Source: Parabacteroides gordonii MS-1 = DSM 23371 (GTDB lineage: Bacteria; Bacteroidota; Bacteroidia; Bacteroidales; Tannerellaceae). From it: a stretch of 64,000 bases of DNA. Position 1 is the stretch's first letter. Each line of letters begins with the position of its first letter. Positions 8,267 through 17,488 of this stretch are shown piece by piece. The position numbers and the translations under genes were made by a program. The notes below the pieces were generated by a model, which saw nothing but the letters and a program-made list of their open reading frames with translations, made no database searches and was not told where the DNA came from. Location: NCBI RefSeq assembly GCF_000969825.1, contig NZ_KQ033920.1, positions 1,291,672 through 1,355,671 of the forward strand, read 5' to 3'.

Positions 8267-10633
8267 TTATTTCTTCTTTTCATCCCCGTAGCCATAACCG
8301 TATCCATAGCCATAACCGTATCCATAGCCATAGCCATAGCCATAACTTGAATGGTTATAGCGTACACCATTCAGGATCAGACTCATATTCTTGAACTTAT
8401 CCTGTTTATACAGTTTTTCCAACTCAGGTAGTTGCCGACGATCCATCAATCCGGCACGCAGGATATAAATGGTTAGGTCAGCCACACGATTTACAATCGC
8501 CGCATCGGCCACCAAACCGGCCGGCACATTATCCAGAATGATATAATCATACCGCTTCTTCAACTCTTCGATCAGAGTTTCCAAACGAGTACTCAACAAT
8601 AGTTCGGACGGATTAGGAGGCACAGGCCCGGTATGAATAATATCCAGGTTCTCCGCAAGTTCCTCTTTCCCGATGATAGAATCTATATTATCCACTTTCC
8701 CGGATAAATAATTAGTTATCCCCATGTTAGTGGCACCACTAACATGGCTGCTAAGGGTACCCTTACGAATATCGAGATCGACCAGCATCACCTTCTTACT
8801 GGTCAAAGCAAAGCTCATGGCCAGGTTCATCGACACAAATGTCTTACCGGCATTCGGGTTGAAAGAAGTGAACATCACCACTTTCATGTCCTTCGCTTTC
8901 ACACGCATGAAATCCATATTCGTACGTACAATACGGAATGCTTCCGAAATACTGTCGCGTCCGTTCTCACGCACCACTATCTCATCCTTATTCTTCTTGT
9001 CACGTAAAGGTATCTCTCCCAGGAATGGGATCGATACAGCATCTTCTATATCCTTGCGTGTACGTACAGTCGTGTTCATAACCACCAGCAACCAAATAAT
9101 CCCTGACGGAATAGCCAGTCCAAGCACCACAGCCGCCAGTAGAATCATCATCGATTTTGGCGCTATCGGGTTTCTGCTCCCCTGGGCCGCATCGATGACA
9201 CGGGCATTACTTTCGGTAATTGCCTGCGACAAAGCATTCTCTTCCCTCTTATTCAATAGGTAGAGATACAATTCTTCCTTAATTTTCTGCTGACGCTCAA
9301 CCGACAACACATATTTCTGTTGCGTCGGTACAGCCGAAATACGGCGGCTGGTCTGTGCCTCCCGTTCCTTGATATTCTTTATTTTGATATTCAGACCGAC
9401 AATCAGGTTATCGATGGCCCGGATAATAGTCTGCTTCATTGCTCCCAACGAATTGTTCAAATCCATTACTACCGGATTCTTATTACTACTGTTACTGATC
9501 AGTTTGTCACGCTTCAGTAGCAGGTTGTTATATTCGCTAATCTGGCCTTCGATATTCACATCTGCAATACCGGTATTAGCTGGTATCAGATCCGAGCTTT
9601 TATGCGGGTCTATCAGGTAATCGCGGATATATTTAGCCAAAGTCAGCTGGTTCTCCAAACCGAGCCCTTCCTGGCTGTATTGGCTGCTCTCCTGCAGATA
9701 CATCCCTGTTTCGGAACTGATGTCGGTCAACTGGTTTTCCCGTTTATAGGTCTCGATATCGGCATCAACGCTTCCCAATTCTTTTTCAATAATGATCAGA
9801 CGGTCATTGATAAAATCGGAAGTATTCACCGTCACCTGGTTCTTATCGTTTATCGCATCTTCATTATAGACAGCGATCAACATATTCAATACATCCTCTG
9901 CCCGTGGAATAGAAACATCCTGCAAGGTCAGGTTAATGATCGTTGCCGTTTTACTGGCTAATGCCACCTGAAGGGTATTACTGTAACCCAAAGCAACATC
10001 CACCCTGTTCTTTTTCACAACAGCCACCGGCTTGCCGAAATATTTATCCGAATAATACAAGGTCGGAGTAACCACCAGCTTTCCGATAGATGTAATCACC
10101 GTATCGTTCAACACCACCTTCAACATTTTTGTCTCGTCCGTTGAAAAATCCGACAACATCACTTCCGTCTCCGTCAAAGGTGTCACATTCAACGAAAAAG
10201 CCTGTGTCGCCTCCGCTTCCGGAAACTGCACGGCAATAGGTGACTGGGTATAGAGTTCGACCGTACGCAACCCCTCTTTCACCGTATAACCGATATCCAG
10301 GTTCAAGCGTTCGGCCACGATACTCATCAATCGCTTCGACTTGAACACCAACACTTCGTTGTCCACATTACTTTTGACATTGAACATGTTCAATTCTTCA
10401 AAAGCAGCCGATTCACTCAGGCCGCCTCCCTTCGTATTATCTTTTATCAGAACCGAAGCCGTACGCGTATACACTTTCGGCGCCCATTTCAGATACAGGA
10501 AGGCCGCTCCGCAACAAATCAGAACGGATAAAAGGAACCAGTACCAGTTAGCCAGGACAATATGGAAAAGATCTTTCAGATTCAGTTCGTTTTCTTCCCC
10601 TCTCAAATAAGTAGTTTCTTGTTCAGAATTCAT
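8267..10633 (-). CDS. Wzc-like polysaccharide copolymerase and tyrosine autokinase
   Basis: 788 residues. N-terminal Wzz domain with a first membrane segment (WYWFLLSVLICCGAAFLYL), a long periplasmic coiled region, a second membrane segment near residues 500-520 (MMILLAAVVLGLAIPSG), then a cytoplasmic BY-kinase with Walker A NPNAGKT (~residue 590), Walker A' VMLVDLDIRKG and Walker B YIILDNVPAG. The last ~25 residues are a perfect Gly-Tyr alternation ending DEKKK, acting as the autophosphorylated tyrosine cluster. It controls chain length and export with the Wza-like protein 12 bp upstream; the PHP phosphatase follows. The tyrosine tail is encoded by a hexanucleotide repeat. Confidence 0.93.
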   Translation of the reverse strand: MNSEQETTYLRGEENELNLKDLFHIVLANWYWFLLSVLICCGAAFLYLKWAPKVYTRTASVLIKDNTKGGGLSESAAFEELNMFNVKSNVDNEVLVFKSKRLMSIVAERLNLDIGYTVKEGLRTVELYTQSPIAVQFPEAEATQAFSLNVTPLTETEVMLSDFSTDETKMLKVVLNDTVITSIGKLVVTPTLYYSDKYFGKPVAVVKKNRVDVALGYSNTLQVALASKTATIINLTLQDVSIPRAEDVLNMLIAVYNEDAINDKNQVTVNTSDFINDRLIIIEKELGSVDADIETYKRENQLTDISSETGMYLQESSQYSQEGLGLENQLTLAKYIRDYLIDPHKSSDLIPANTGIADVNIEGQISEYNNLLLKRDKLISNSSNKNPVVMDLNNSLGAMKQTIIRAIDNLIVGLNIKIKNIKEREAQTSRRISAVPTQQKYVLSVERQQKIKEELYLYLLNKREENALSQAITESNARVIDAAQGSRNPIAPKSMMILLAAVVLGLAIPSGIIWLLVVMNTTVRTRKDIEDAVSIPFLGEIPLRDKKNKDEIVVRENGRDSISEAFRIVRTNMDFMRVKAKDMKVVMFTSFNPNAGKTFVSMNLAMSFALTSKKVMLVDLDIRKGTLSSHVSGATNMGITNYLSGKVDNIDSIIGKEELAENLDIIHTGPVPPNPSELLLSTRLETLIEELKKRYDYIILDNVPAGLVADAAIVNRVADLTIYILRAGLMDRRQLPELEKLYKQDKFKNMSLILNGVRYNHSSYGYGYGYGYGYGYGYGYGYGDEKKK
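8286..8346 (-). repeat. Hexanucleotide microsatellite encoding the Gly-Tyr tail
   Basis: About ten in-frame copies of a 6-bp unit (CCATAG, CCATAA or CCGTAT on the + strand), with a partial 18-bp higher-order period. Each unit encodes one Tyr-Gly pair. Because the unit is a multiple of three, slippage would change the number of phosphorylatable tyrosines without breaking the frame. Confidence 0.85.
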
Positions 10634-10645
10634 TAGGTTCTCCGA

Positions 10646-11428
10646 TTATTTAAATATTAATACCGCGATTGTCGTCAGCAATGAAATAACAGACACCCAG
10701 ACACCGATGGAGTTATTCTGGTTAATGCTGCTCTGGCCTGCCTTCGCCTTGTTCGGTTCCACATACACAATATCGTTTTGCTGCAAATAATAGCAAGGAG
10801 AGTTAAATATATCTGCCGAGCGCAGGTCATGGAAAAGGATCGTACGCTTTCCGTCGTTTTCACGGATCACCCCTACCCGGTCGCGACGTCCGTAGATGGT
10901 CAGGTCGCCCGCCATGCTCAATGCCTCCAACAAGGTGATACGGTCACCGGAAATAGAAAAACTGCCCGGACGGCTAACTTCCCCCATCACAGAAATTTTA
11001 AAATTCAGAAACTGTACCGTCACGATCGGATCCTTGATCAGGTCGCCTTCAATCAGTTTGTTCTTGATCAGCTCCGTCAATTGCATACGTGTCAATCCTT
11101 CCGCATGGATCTGTCCCAGAATCGGGAAATCGATATTACCGTTCGTATCCACCAAATACCCTAATACACGTTGCTGACCATTACTGGCAGAACCTAACTG
11201 ATAAGTTATCATCGGCATATTGAATGGCAATGCCAGTTCCGGATCACGACTGTTCACCATAATAGCCAGCAGGTCATCGCTATGGATAATCACTTCATAT
11301 TTCTGCTCGATCTCCTGCTGTTTTAAAGGAATGACATCCTGCAGATAGATAATTTTCTTAGTAGACGTGCAGGCGGATAAAAACGCCGCCATGCAGACTA
11401 CCAGATAAGTTATATATTTCACCTTCAT
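10646..11428 (-). CDS. Wza-like polysaccharide export lipoprotein
   Basis: 260 residues with a lipoprotein signal ending FLSAC. A polysaccharide export (PES) domain follows (YEVIIHSDDLLAIMVNSRDP), then an SLBB-like domain (VSVMGEVSRPGSFSISGDRI) and a C-terminal hydrophobic segment (VWVSVISLLTTIAVLIFK) that could span the outer membrane. In this family an octamer forms the outer-membrane exit channel for capsule or exopolysaccharide. It precedes the Wzc-like gene by 12 bp. The protein is shorter than E. coli Wza, as is common in Bacteroidetes. Confidence 0.92.
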   Translation of the reverse strand: MKVKYITYLVVCMAAFLSACTSTKKIIYLQDVIPLKQQEIEQKYEVIIHSDDLLAIMVNSRDPELALPFNMPMITYQLGSASNGQQRVLGYLVDTNGNIDFPILGQIHAEGLTRMQLTELIKNKLIEGDLIKDPIVTVQFLNFKISVMGEVSRPGSFSISGDRITLLEALSMAGDLTIYGRRDRVGVIRENDGKRTILFHDLRSADIFNSPCYYLQQNDIVYVEPNKAKAGQSSINQNNSIGVWVSVISLLTTIAVLIFK

Positions 11429-11448
11429 ACTCTTCTGTTTCGGATTAT

Positions 11449-12684
11449 TTATTCAACAGAGCCACCGGAATGCGTTCCATGACTTGCCCCCTTTTCAGTT
11501 GTTATAACCAGGTCTACCCCATCGTATTTAACAACCGGAATAGTCAAAGCGACAGTCTGCCCTCCGAATACGACCGGAAAACTAAATACGGTTGTCGTTG
11601 TCCGTTCGACAATGGAAACAGTCGTTTTCATGTCGCCACTTATTCTGGCATCGCGCTTCAATGTCATTTCGCCGACACTCGGAGCTCCCCCTACCAACGA
11701 TGCCAGAGTCAGTTCGACTGCACCGGATAAAGCAGTAATATCGCTATCGCTCAAACCGGCCAATTGCTTCTTTAATAAATCGCTTGTCGTTCCGTCTATT
11801 TTCCATCCCAAATGTGATGTTACGTCGATCGACTGTTCCTGCGAATCCATTTTTCCCAGGTTATCAATCACAATCGATTTCAGATTTTCAGTCTTGGAAG
11901 TTCCTTTCTGTGACGAGCAAGGCACGCCGAACGAGTGATTTGAAAAGCCATCGATGGAAGTCACATAATATCCGTTACCGTTATAATCTGCTGCTCCTGT
12001 CTCACTCCACACGCCATTCTTTTCCACATAATGTTTTACATCGGCAAAATAGACACCTTTGCCTGTCGGATTTTTCATCCGCAATTCAATCGGTTTCTCA
12101 AACGACTGGCCGTCGGGTTCACAGTTTACAGTAGAAAGACTGGCACGTACCGTACCTGCCTGAGTCTTTTTAGCACCCTCTTTATAAGCAGTTACCGTTA
12201 TATCTGTTGCCGATTTAACCGCACCTGCCGGAAAGGTCAACTCGATCATCTTCCGCTTTACTTCTATCACCGTCTGTTCTACATCGGAGGAAATTGTCAC
12301 CGGCGGATTTTTTGTTTCCAGCTCCTGTGACAGTAATACGATACTTTGTTTTTTAGCATCCGCCGGGAAACCGACTTCCGCCGTCACTGTCACATAGCCA
12401 CTCTTTTCGAAAGTAACGATACAATCATCTTTCGATTTCATTTCCAACTGGAACGTACCATCTGCAGCCGTTGTTGCTTCAACGCTCGAAGCACTGACTT
12501 TTACACCCTCGAGAGCGTTGTTCTCCGATATCACTTTCCCGGCAATATAATAGACCTCCGCATCCAGCGGATTTTCCACAATGACAGGAGTCGGTTCGTC
12601 TTTCTTACAGGAACTAAATCCTACACCAATTGTCACAGCAAGAGACATAGCCATGCTGACAACTAAATACTTGTTCGTTCTCAT
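11449..12684 (-). CDS. Carboxypeptidase-regulatory-like domain lipoprotein
   Basis: 411 residues from the ATG at 12684 (an upstream extension to 12798 would overlap the preceding gene and lacks a signal). The start gives a lipoprotein signal ending FSSC. Residues ~40-110 form a carboxypeptidase-regulatory-like beta sandwich (YYIAGKVISENNALEGVKVS and TTAADGTFQLEM), a domain seen in surface-exposed Bacteroidetes lipoproteins. The central part resembles a ZU5-like block (LTFPAGAVKSATDITVTAY). It lies 20 bp upstream of the Wza-like gene and just downstream of the YjbH-like pair, so a role in polysaccharide export or surface retention is inferred, not shown. Confidence 0.7.
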   Translation of the reverse strand: MRTNKYLVVSMAMSLAVTIGVGFSSCKKDEPTPVIVENPLDAEVYYIAGKVISENNALEGVKVSASSVEATTAADGTFQLEMKSKDDCIVTFEKSGYVTVTAEVGFPADAKKQSIVLLSQELETKNPPVTISSDVEQTVIEVKRKMIELTFPAGAVKSATDITVTAYKEGAKKTQAGTVRASLSTVNCEPDGQSFEKPIELRMKNPTGKGVYFADVKHYVEKNGVWSETGAADYNGNGYYVTSIDGFSNHSFGVPCSSQKGTSKTENLKSIVIDNLGKMDSQEQSIDVTSHLGWKIDGTTSDLLKKQLAGLSDSDITALSGAVELTLASLVGGAPSVGEMTLKRDARISGDMKTTVSIVERTTTTVFSFPVVFGGQTVALTIPVVKYDGVDLVITTEKGASHGTHSGGSVE

Positions 12685-12718
12685 TTTGTCTTCTTTTTTG
12701 TTTATAATTATTTTGATA

Positions 12719-13948
12719 CTATTTTGACTGTTCAGCCAGATCGACCAGGTTATCTTTAATAAAATCAGGATTGTAATACCCCCGGCTCCTGTTTTCATCC
12801 GGACGTGTTTTGTAAGAGCGTCCTAGCTTCCGTGAGGTATACCAGGGGCCGGACTGTGCTTCATACTGCCAGTCGAAATATTCCGGCAAACGTACCCGCA
12901 CAGCCTTATGTTTACTGCGTTTTTTGCGTGGCAAGGGAATAGCAAAATGGAAACCGCCGTTCGCCTCCCCACCGGAATACATGGCAAATACACCCACCGT
13001 CACTTCCCCGAAATGGCGGCTGCAATCCCCACGCACCCCATAATCTCCATAGATGAAGCGATGAGCCGACAGATCGAACTGCAAATTATAATACGGCTCA
13101 TTATAACGTACCAGTGCCGAACCGCTGATCCTCTTCCATTGCGTCACCTCCCATTTGCCGCCGTAGAATGTAGACGAACCGGTCAGTCCTCCGGTCAACC
13201 CGAAAGCCCAGCGATCCGAATTGGTTCGATACAAAAGATCCAGGTCTGCACCAATCCGGTTCTGGTTAAAATTACCCACACTCAATGCGGCAAATATATT
13301 CTTCGGCAAACGGATCTCCTGACGCAACACCAGCATCCCGGCACGGATATAATCCATCTCTCCCACCAGGTTATTCCACACCGGGAAGATAACCTGTCCA
13401 GTGAAAGAAGCTCCTTTCCAAAGCCCCACCTCCACAGCCGGAGCGATATTCAACACCGTTCCGTATATCTTATCCAACCAGGAGTTTTGCAGTTTGACCT
13501 GCGGATACAATACCAGATCGACCTTTCCGGCCGAGCGGTTCACCGCTTTCGCCCCTTTCAAAATCTTCATCACCTCATCCGTATCGTAACTGATCGCCAG
13601 CCCCTTCATCACGGCTGCCAGCGATACCTCTTCCTGTCGGTAAGCGACCAAGGCTTCCCGACTTAACGATACTGTAATCTGAGGTATCCGGTCTTCCAAT
13701 ACGACCAATCGTATATCTCCTTCGACATCCGGATCATTCAGCAAAGTCCGGATCACGTCAAACAAACCGCGATAAGTACCCCGGTACACATTGTCCTCAT
13801 AAGCGATACAAACCCCGTCAGCCTGTGCCACAACCTTTACATTCTCCATACCGAGACTGACAAGCCTATCCTCCACCGTCGCATTCCCTTTCCAACAGAA
13901 CAGGTTGCCCAGAAGGAGTAAACAGAGTATATGATATATTTTCACCAT
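12719..13948 (-). CDS. YjbH-like exopolysaccharide outer-membrane protein, C-terminal half
   Basis: 409 residues with a signal peptide (MVKIYHILCLLLLGNLFCWKG). It contains the mixed alpha/beta section and the beta-barrel-rich end of YjbH/GfcD proteins (VEVGLWKGASFTGQVIFPVW, LPKNIFAALSVGNFNQNRIG) and ends in the region with EYFDWQYEAQSGPWYTSRKL. YjbH-type proteins are large outer-membrane proteins of group 4 capsule and exopolysaccharide export. In Enterobacteria this is one ~700-residue protein; here it is two genes, each with its own signal peptide, overlapping by 7 bp (13942-13948). Both halves are intact, so a natural split rather than a frameshift is likely. Confidence 0.72.
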   Translation of the reverse strand: MVKIYHILCLLLLGNLFCWKGNATVEDRLVSLGMENVKVVAQADGVCIAYEDNVYRGTYRGLFDVIRTLLNDPDVEGDIRLVVLEDRIPQITVSLSREALVAYRQEEVSLAAVMKGLAISYDTDEVMKILKGAKAVNRSAGKVDLVLYPQVKLQNSWLDKIYGTVLNIAPAVEVGLWKGASFTGQVIFPVWNNLVGEMDYIRAGMLVLRQEIRLPKNIFAALSVGNFNQNRIGADLDLLYRTNSDRWAFGLTGGLTGSSTFYGGKWEVTQWKRISGSALVRYNEPYYNLQFDLSAHRFIYGDYGVRGDCSRHFGEVTVGVFAMYSGGEANGGFHFAIPLPRKKRSKHKAVRVRLPEYFDWQYEAQSGPWYTSRKLGRSYKTRPDENRSRGYYNPDFIKDNLVDLAEQSK

Positions 13949-14676
13949 TTAAATTCGTACCTTATCCCCGCAGAGACAGCTTTGAAATCGTAACAAAAAA
14001 CATGTAAAGAGAAATGATTGAAAAGCTGTGCGGCAGCCCCTATACTAACCGCTTCCGCATTATATTCGGCCATCAGTGTAACAGGCCTCAAAAAAGCCGG
14101 ACTATAACCCACTCCACCGAAAATACCTTTCCGGTAACTATCTTTACGAAACGGGATATTCCCCCCCAGGGAAAATCCCAGGTCATGGCCACCCAATGAC
14201 AGATGCTTTGTCCCGACAATATATACAGACGAGAAAAAGCGGTTGCCTGCAGCATTCTTAAACATATTCAGTTCGCCGGTAGTAAACGCGTCATTCGATC
14301 CTACCACGATGGCCGGCCACCATTTCCCCTCTTTCAATGGACGAAAACGCAATGATACGGAACGATCCTGATTCCATTTACTCCCCTTCTCGAACTCCCC
14401 ATGAAGCAAAGTGCAACGATAGGCCACTTCCAGGAACGGCAGGAAAGTTATATTCACAAAATAATTCCCGGTATTATACTCCCAGTTGGAAGGCATCATT
14501 GCTTCAGGCAGAAAATTAGCCCCTCCCATAAAAGTTCCGTCTGCCTGCATGTCTGCTGTCGGGATTGTCAACAACCCCGTCACTCCCAATGAATATTGAG
14601 CGTGAAGGCAAGCTGCCATCAGCAGCAAACAGGCAGATAGAACCAGTTTCTTTAACCGGATTGATATATTCATCAT
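13942..14676 (-). CDS. YjbH-like exopolysaccharide outer-membrane protein, N-terminal half
   Basis: 244 residues, signal peptide ending LHAQ, then the YjbH N-terminal signature (GVTGLLTIPTADMQADGTF) and alternating barrel-like strands ending in an aromatic-containing C-terminus (AGIRYEFKW) suited to the outer-membrane assembly machinery. It overlaps its partner (12719-13948) by 7 bp. A G7 run on the coding strand (14161-14167 on +) lies in the middle of the gene; the frame is intact here but such a run can slip. Confidence 0.72.
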   Translation of the reverse strand: MMNISIRLKKLVLSACLLLMAACLHAQYSLGVTGLLTIPTADMQADGTFMGGANFLPEAMMPSNWEYNTGNYFVNITFLPFLEVAYRCTLLHGEFEKGSKWNQDRSVSLRFRPLKEGKWWPAIVVGSNDAFTTGELNMFKNAAGNRFFSSVYIVGTKHLSLGGHDLGFSLGGNIPFRKDSYRKGIFGGVGYSPAFLRPVTLMAEYNAEAVSIGAAAQLFNHFSLHVFCYDFKAVSAGIRYEFKW

Positions 14677-14688
14677 TGATACATTCTT

Positions 14689-14958
14689 TTAAGGTTCTCC
14701 CAGCACCTCCACAATACACCCTACCTGGCGTGGTGTAAGAATACGTTGCGTACGGTTCCAGCCTGTCTTTGTCAAGCAACGGATCAAACCGCCATTCGCC
14801 ATCACCCAGGCTTTCAACCGGCGCGAAGCAGCCGCGGGAGTAAGTGTCGGACTATACAACACGCCTAGTTCCATCCAGGTAAAACTGCGGTTCTTCCACT
14901 TTCTTTCCTCTTCTTCTTCCACAGACTTTATCTTGCCTTTTTCATCTTCCCGTTTCAT
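14689..14958 (-). CDS. DUF4248 family protein
   Basis: 89 residues from the ATG at 14958 (a GTG at 14964 is also in frame). The pattern FTWMELGVLYSPTLTPAAAS, a tryptophan helix (RRLKAWV) and the closing LTPRQVGCIVEVLGEP match DUF4248, a small winged-helix-like family found next to polysaccharide and prophage-like genes in Bacteroides. The ATG overlaps the stop of the primase gene as ATGA, so translation is coupled. The charged N-terminus (KREDEKGKIKSVEEEEER) is unusual and may be a variable extension. Its biochemical role is unknown. Confidence 0.75.
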   Translation of the reverse strand: MKREDEKGKIKSVEEEEERKWKNRSFTWMELGVLYSPTLTPAAASRRLKAWVMANGGLIRCLTKTGWNRTQRILTPRQVGCIVEVLGEP

Positions 14959-16109
14959 ACCCACCTCCAGTCCATAGTGGCCGGACGTTTCTGCCTCCGC
15001 GACAGACCGGCCAGGTGAGCAATCCCGATATTCAGGCGACGAAGTGCCTGCATCCTATCCGTTGTATCCGTAATGCCGGACAACGTCTGTATCCCTGTCC
15101 GGATACGTTCCAATAACAAAGCCTCTTCCGAAGGAGAGTCCTGTACAAGCTTTTTCCGGAGATAACCGGTAAACCGGTCTTTTCCCCAAAGCCGGAACAA
15201 CGAGTCGGGATCCTCTCCCTCCGGTAATTCTACCCCGTAAGCCCGTATGCCCTGCATCCTAAGAAGATAAACGGCCTTTTCCGAAGCTTTTCTTCCGGCA
15301 GTATCTGCATCCAGCATCACCAGCACCCGTGATGTATATTTCTTCAGCAACGCAATATGACCGTCGCATAAAGCTGTACCGCAAAGCGCCACTGTATTCC
15401 TGAATCCCGCTGCATGCATCGCCAGCACGTCTTTGTAGCCTTCTACCAGTATGGCATATTGTTTTTCCCTGATCACCTTACGGGCGATATGCAATCCGTA
15501 AAGGATCTCATTCTTACGATAAAGTTCACTGGTCGGCGAATTGATATATTTAGGAGAGCCTGAGGTCTCCGTCAGTCGACGCGCCCCAAATCCTACCAGT
15601 ATACCTTCTTCATCCCGTATCGGGAATACCAGCCGGTTACGCATCGCTTTCCATTCCCCGACAACCATAGCCGGTGAAGTTCCTACCCCAAAATCAAGCC
15701 AGGTCGGAGTCAGATCCGAGTCTCCGGAAGCGGCTGGGAGGAGAGACGAAAAAAACAGAAGGTTTCGTTTCTCTGTTTCACATACCCGCTTTGTCAATTT
15801 GACTTCGGGTTTAACCTCAGATTTAATTTTCAATTTTCCATTTTCAATTTTTAATTTCTTCATCGCTTCCCCGAACGACAGCCCTTCTATCTTCTGTAAA
15901 AAATGGATCACATCCCCTTTCTCCCCGCATGCAAAACAGGTAAAATATTGCTTCTCCGGATTAACGGACAAAGAAGGATGGTGATCTTCATGGAACGGAC
16001 AAAGCCCCAGCAGGCTTTTGCCTTTCCGTGTCAGCTGCACATACCGTCCGATGACCTCTTCGATCTGCGGAGCCGACTGTTTTATATTGTTTATTTCTTG
16101 ATGTGTCAT
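14955..16109 (-). CDS. Small DnaG-like primase (CHC2 zinc finger + TOPRIM)
   Basis: 384 residues. The zinc finger reads CPFHEDHHPSLSV ... YFTCFACGEKGD; the TOPRIM core has VEGYKDVLAMHAAGF and VLVMLDADTAGRKA. The C-terminal helicase-binding domain of chromosomal DnaG (~600 residues) is shortened to ~80 residues. Residues around KKLKIENGKLKIKSEVK are an in-frame, AT-rich, repetitive linker between the zinc finger and the RNA-polymerase domain. It overlaps the DnaB-like gene upstream and the DUF4248 gene downstream by ATGA junctions. With the two genes upstream it forms a phage-like replication set; its present function inside a polysaccharide locus is unknown. Confidence 0.88.
   Translation of the reverse strand: MTHQEINNIKQSAPQIEEVIGRYVQLTRKGKSLLGLCPFHEDHHPSLSVNPEKQYFTCFACGEKGDVIHFLQKIEGLSFGEAMKKLKIENGKLKIKSEVKPEVKLTKRVCETEKRNLLFFSSLLPAASGDSDLTPTWLDFGVGTSPAMVVGEWKAMRNRLVFPIRDEEGILVGFGARRLTETSGSPKYINSPTSELYRKNEILYGLHIARKVIREKQYAILVEGYKDVLAMHAAGFRNTVALCGTALCDGHIALLKKYTSRVLVMLDADTAGRKASEKAVYLLRMQGIRAYGVELPEGEDPDSLFRLWGKDRFTGYLRKKLVQDSPSEEALLLERIRTGIQTLSGITDTTDRMQALRRLNIGIAHLAGLSRRQKRPATMDWRWV
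15826..15862. repeat. AT-rich (ATTTTCA/AATTTT)n linker repeat inside primase gene
   Basis: Tandem variants of AATTTTCAATTTTCCATTTTC lie in the coding sequence and translate as KIENGKLKIK. A similar run (CAATTTTCAATTATTAATTTTT) precedes the HU-related gene at 19067-19088. Such runs are common in Bacteroidales intergenic DNA; an in-frame copy inside a gene is less common. Confidence 0.5.
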
Positions 16110-17488
16110 GATGTTGCAGTATTACGATAGTCCGTGATTTTTGTATACGAAGGATTATAACGGAACCGTGCAATGCCGGTCGCCCCGTTTCTGTTCTTCA
16201 CAATATAGAGTTTACCTACTCCTACCAGGCTTTCACCCGTCCGCTCATCTTTCGTAATGCCATGCTTCTCGGGACGGTAAACAAATACGACACAATCCGC
16301 CACCTGCTCGATCGTACCCGAATCCCTCAGGTCGCTCATCACCGGGATATGTGCCCTGTCGGCACGTGTATCACAGGCCCGGTTCATCTGCGAAACAAGC
16401 AGTACCGGACAATTGGCCTCCAAGGCCAGCTGTTTTAGGGCTACCACATTACGCCCCACAACCTGATCCTGCGTTTCATTCTTCTGGCGGACAGACGACA
16501 ACAGGTGCAAATAATCGATTACCACCAGATCACACTCCCCTTGTTTGCTTTTCAGCATCACTTTGGCACGTATATCGCTGACGGTGTTACAAGGCGTATA
16601 ATCCATATAAAGAGGAAGATGTTCCAGTTTGCGGCTTGCTTCTTTCAATTGCTCCAGTTCCTTATCGGTCAGTCCGCTGATCCGCAAATGATCCGGATCC
16701 ACGTCCGTCATACCGGCCAGGATACGGTTCAGCATCTGCAAATCCGACATTTCGAGACTGAACAAACAGACATGTTTCCCTTCCTTCGCTGCATTGACGG
16801 CTATATGTAGTGCCACTGCAGTCTTCCCGTCACTCGGACGACCACCCAGAATGAGGATTTCGCCCCTGTGCAAACCACCCGTTACATAGTCAAGCTCCTC
16901 TATCCCGGTCAATAAACGGGTCACATCCTCCGATGCCTCGGCACGCCTATTATGCCATTGTAAAGCTTCCTCCGCCAATTCTCCTACCGTACGCATCACT
17001 TTTCCCCCGACAGTGTCGCGCCGAAGCTCCTGCAACGACTGTTCCGCTTCCGCAATCAGCTTGTCGGGATCGGCATCGAATTTCCCGGAACTAAAATTCA
17101 AAGTCACGAACAACTGCATCAGACAGCGTAATTTATATTGCCGTTTAACCTCTTCGGCATAACGTATTACATTCTCCGCATTGCGCACATTCAGCATAGC
17201 CGGAAGCAGGAACGACAATCCGTTCAGTTCCTTCCAGTGGGCTTCATCCAGCCGGCGCATTCCGGTTTCGACCGTCACCATATCCGGCTGCACACCATGA
17301 TCGTACAAATCCATGATCACACCGAAGACAAATCCCAGCGATTTATCCGAAAACATCTCCTTACGTAACATCGTGGAAACCTGCATCGGAGCATCCAATG
17401 AAGTCATCAGGCAACAAACCAGCGTACTTTCCAGTTCGGCAATGGTCATACCTGCCATTTCCGTATTATTCGTTTTATCCGCATCCAT
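16106..17488 (-). CDS. DnaB-like helicase of a phage-type replication module
   Basis: 460 residues. N-terminal DnaB helical domain (LESTLVCCLMTSLDAPMQVS), then the RecA-like motor with Walker A GGRPSDGKTAV, Walker B VVIDYLHLLS and the conserved VSQMNRACDTR and LRDSGTIEQVADCVVF motifs. All helicase motifs are intact. It is clearly distinct from the housekeeping dnaB at 830-2347. It overlaps the upstream gene by one base (TGATG) and the primase by ATGA. The role is presumably replisome loading for a mobile or formerly mobile element; a domesticated role is possible. Confidence 0.88.
   Translation of the reverse strand: MDADKTNNTEMAGMTIAELESTLVCCLMTSLDAPMQVSTMLRKEMFSDKSLGFVFGVIMDLYDHGVQPDMVTVETGMRRLDEAHWKELNGLSFLLPAMLNVRNAENVIRYAEEVKRQYKLRCLMQLFVTLNFSSGKFDADPDKLIAEAEQSLQELRRDTVGGKVMRTVGELAEEALQWHNRRAEASEDVTRLLTGIEELDYVTGGLHRGEILILGGRPSDGKTAVALHIAVNAAKEGKHVCLFSLEMSDLQMLNRILAGMTDVDPDHLRISGLTDKELEQLKEASRKLEHLPLYMDYTPCNTVSDIRAKVMLKSKQGECDLVVIDYLHLLSSVRQKNETQDQVVGRNVVALKQLALEANCPVLLVSQMNRACDTRADRAHIPVMSDLRDSGTIEQVADCVVFVYRPEKHGITKDERTGESLVGVGKLYIVKNRNGATGIARFRYNPSYTKITDYRNTATS

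Noticed and set aside
12685-12798. N-terminal extension of the carboxypeptidase-regulatory lipoprotein
   Set aside because: It overlaps the end of the YjbH-like gene and removes the lipoprotein signal from the N-terminus; ATG 12684 is better.
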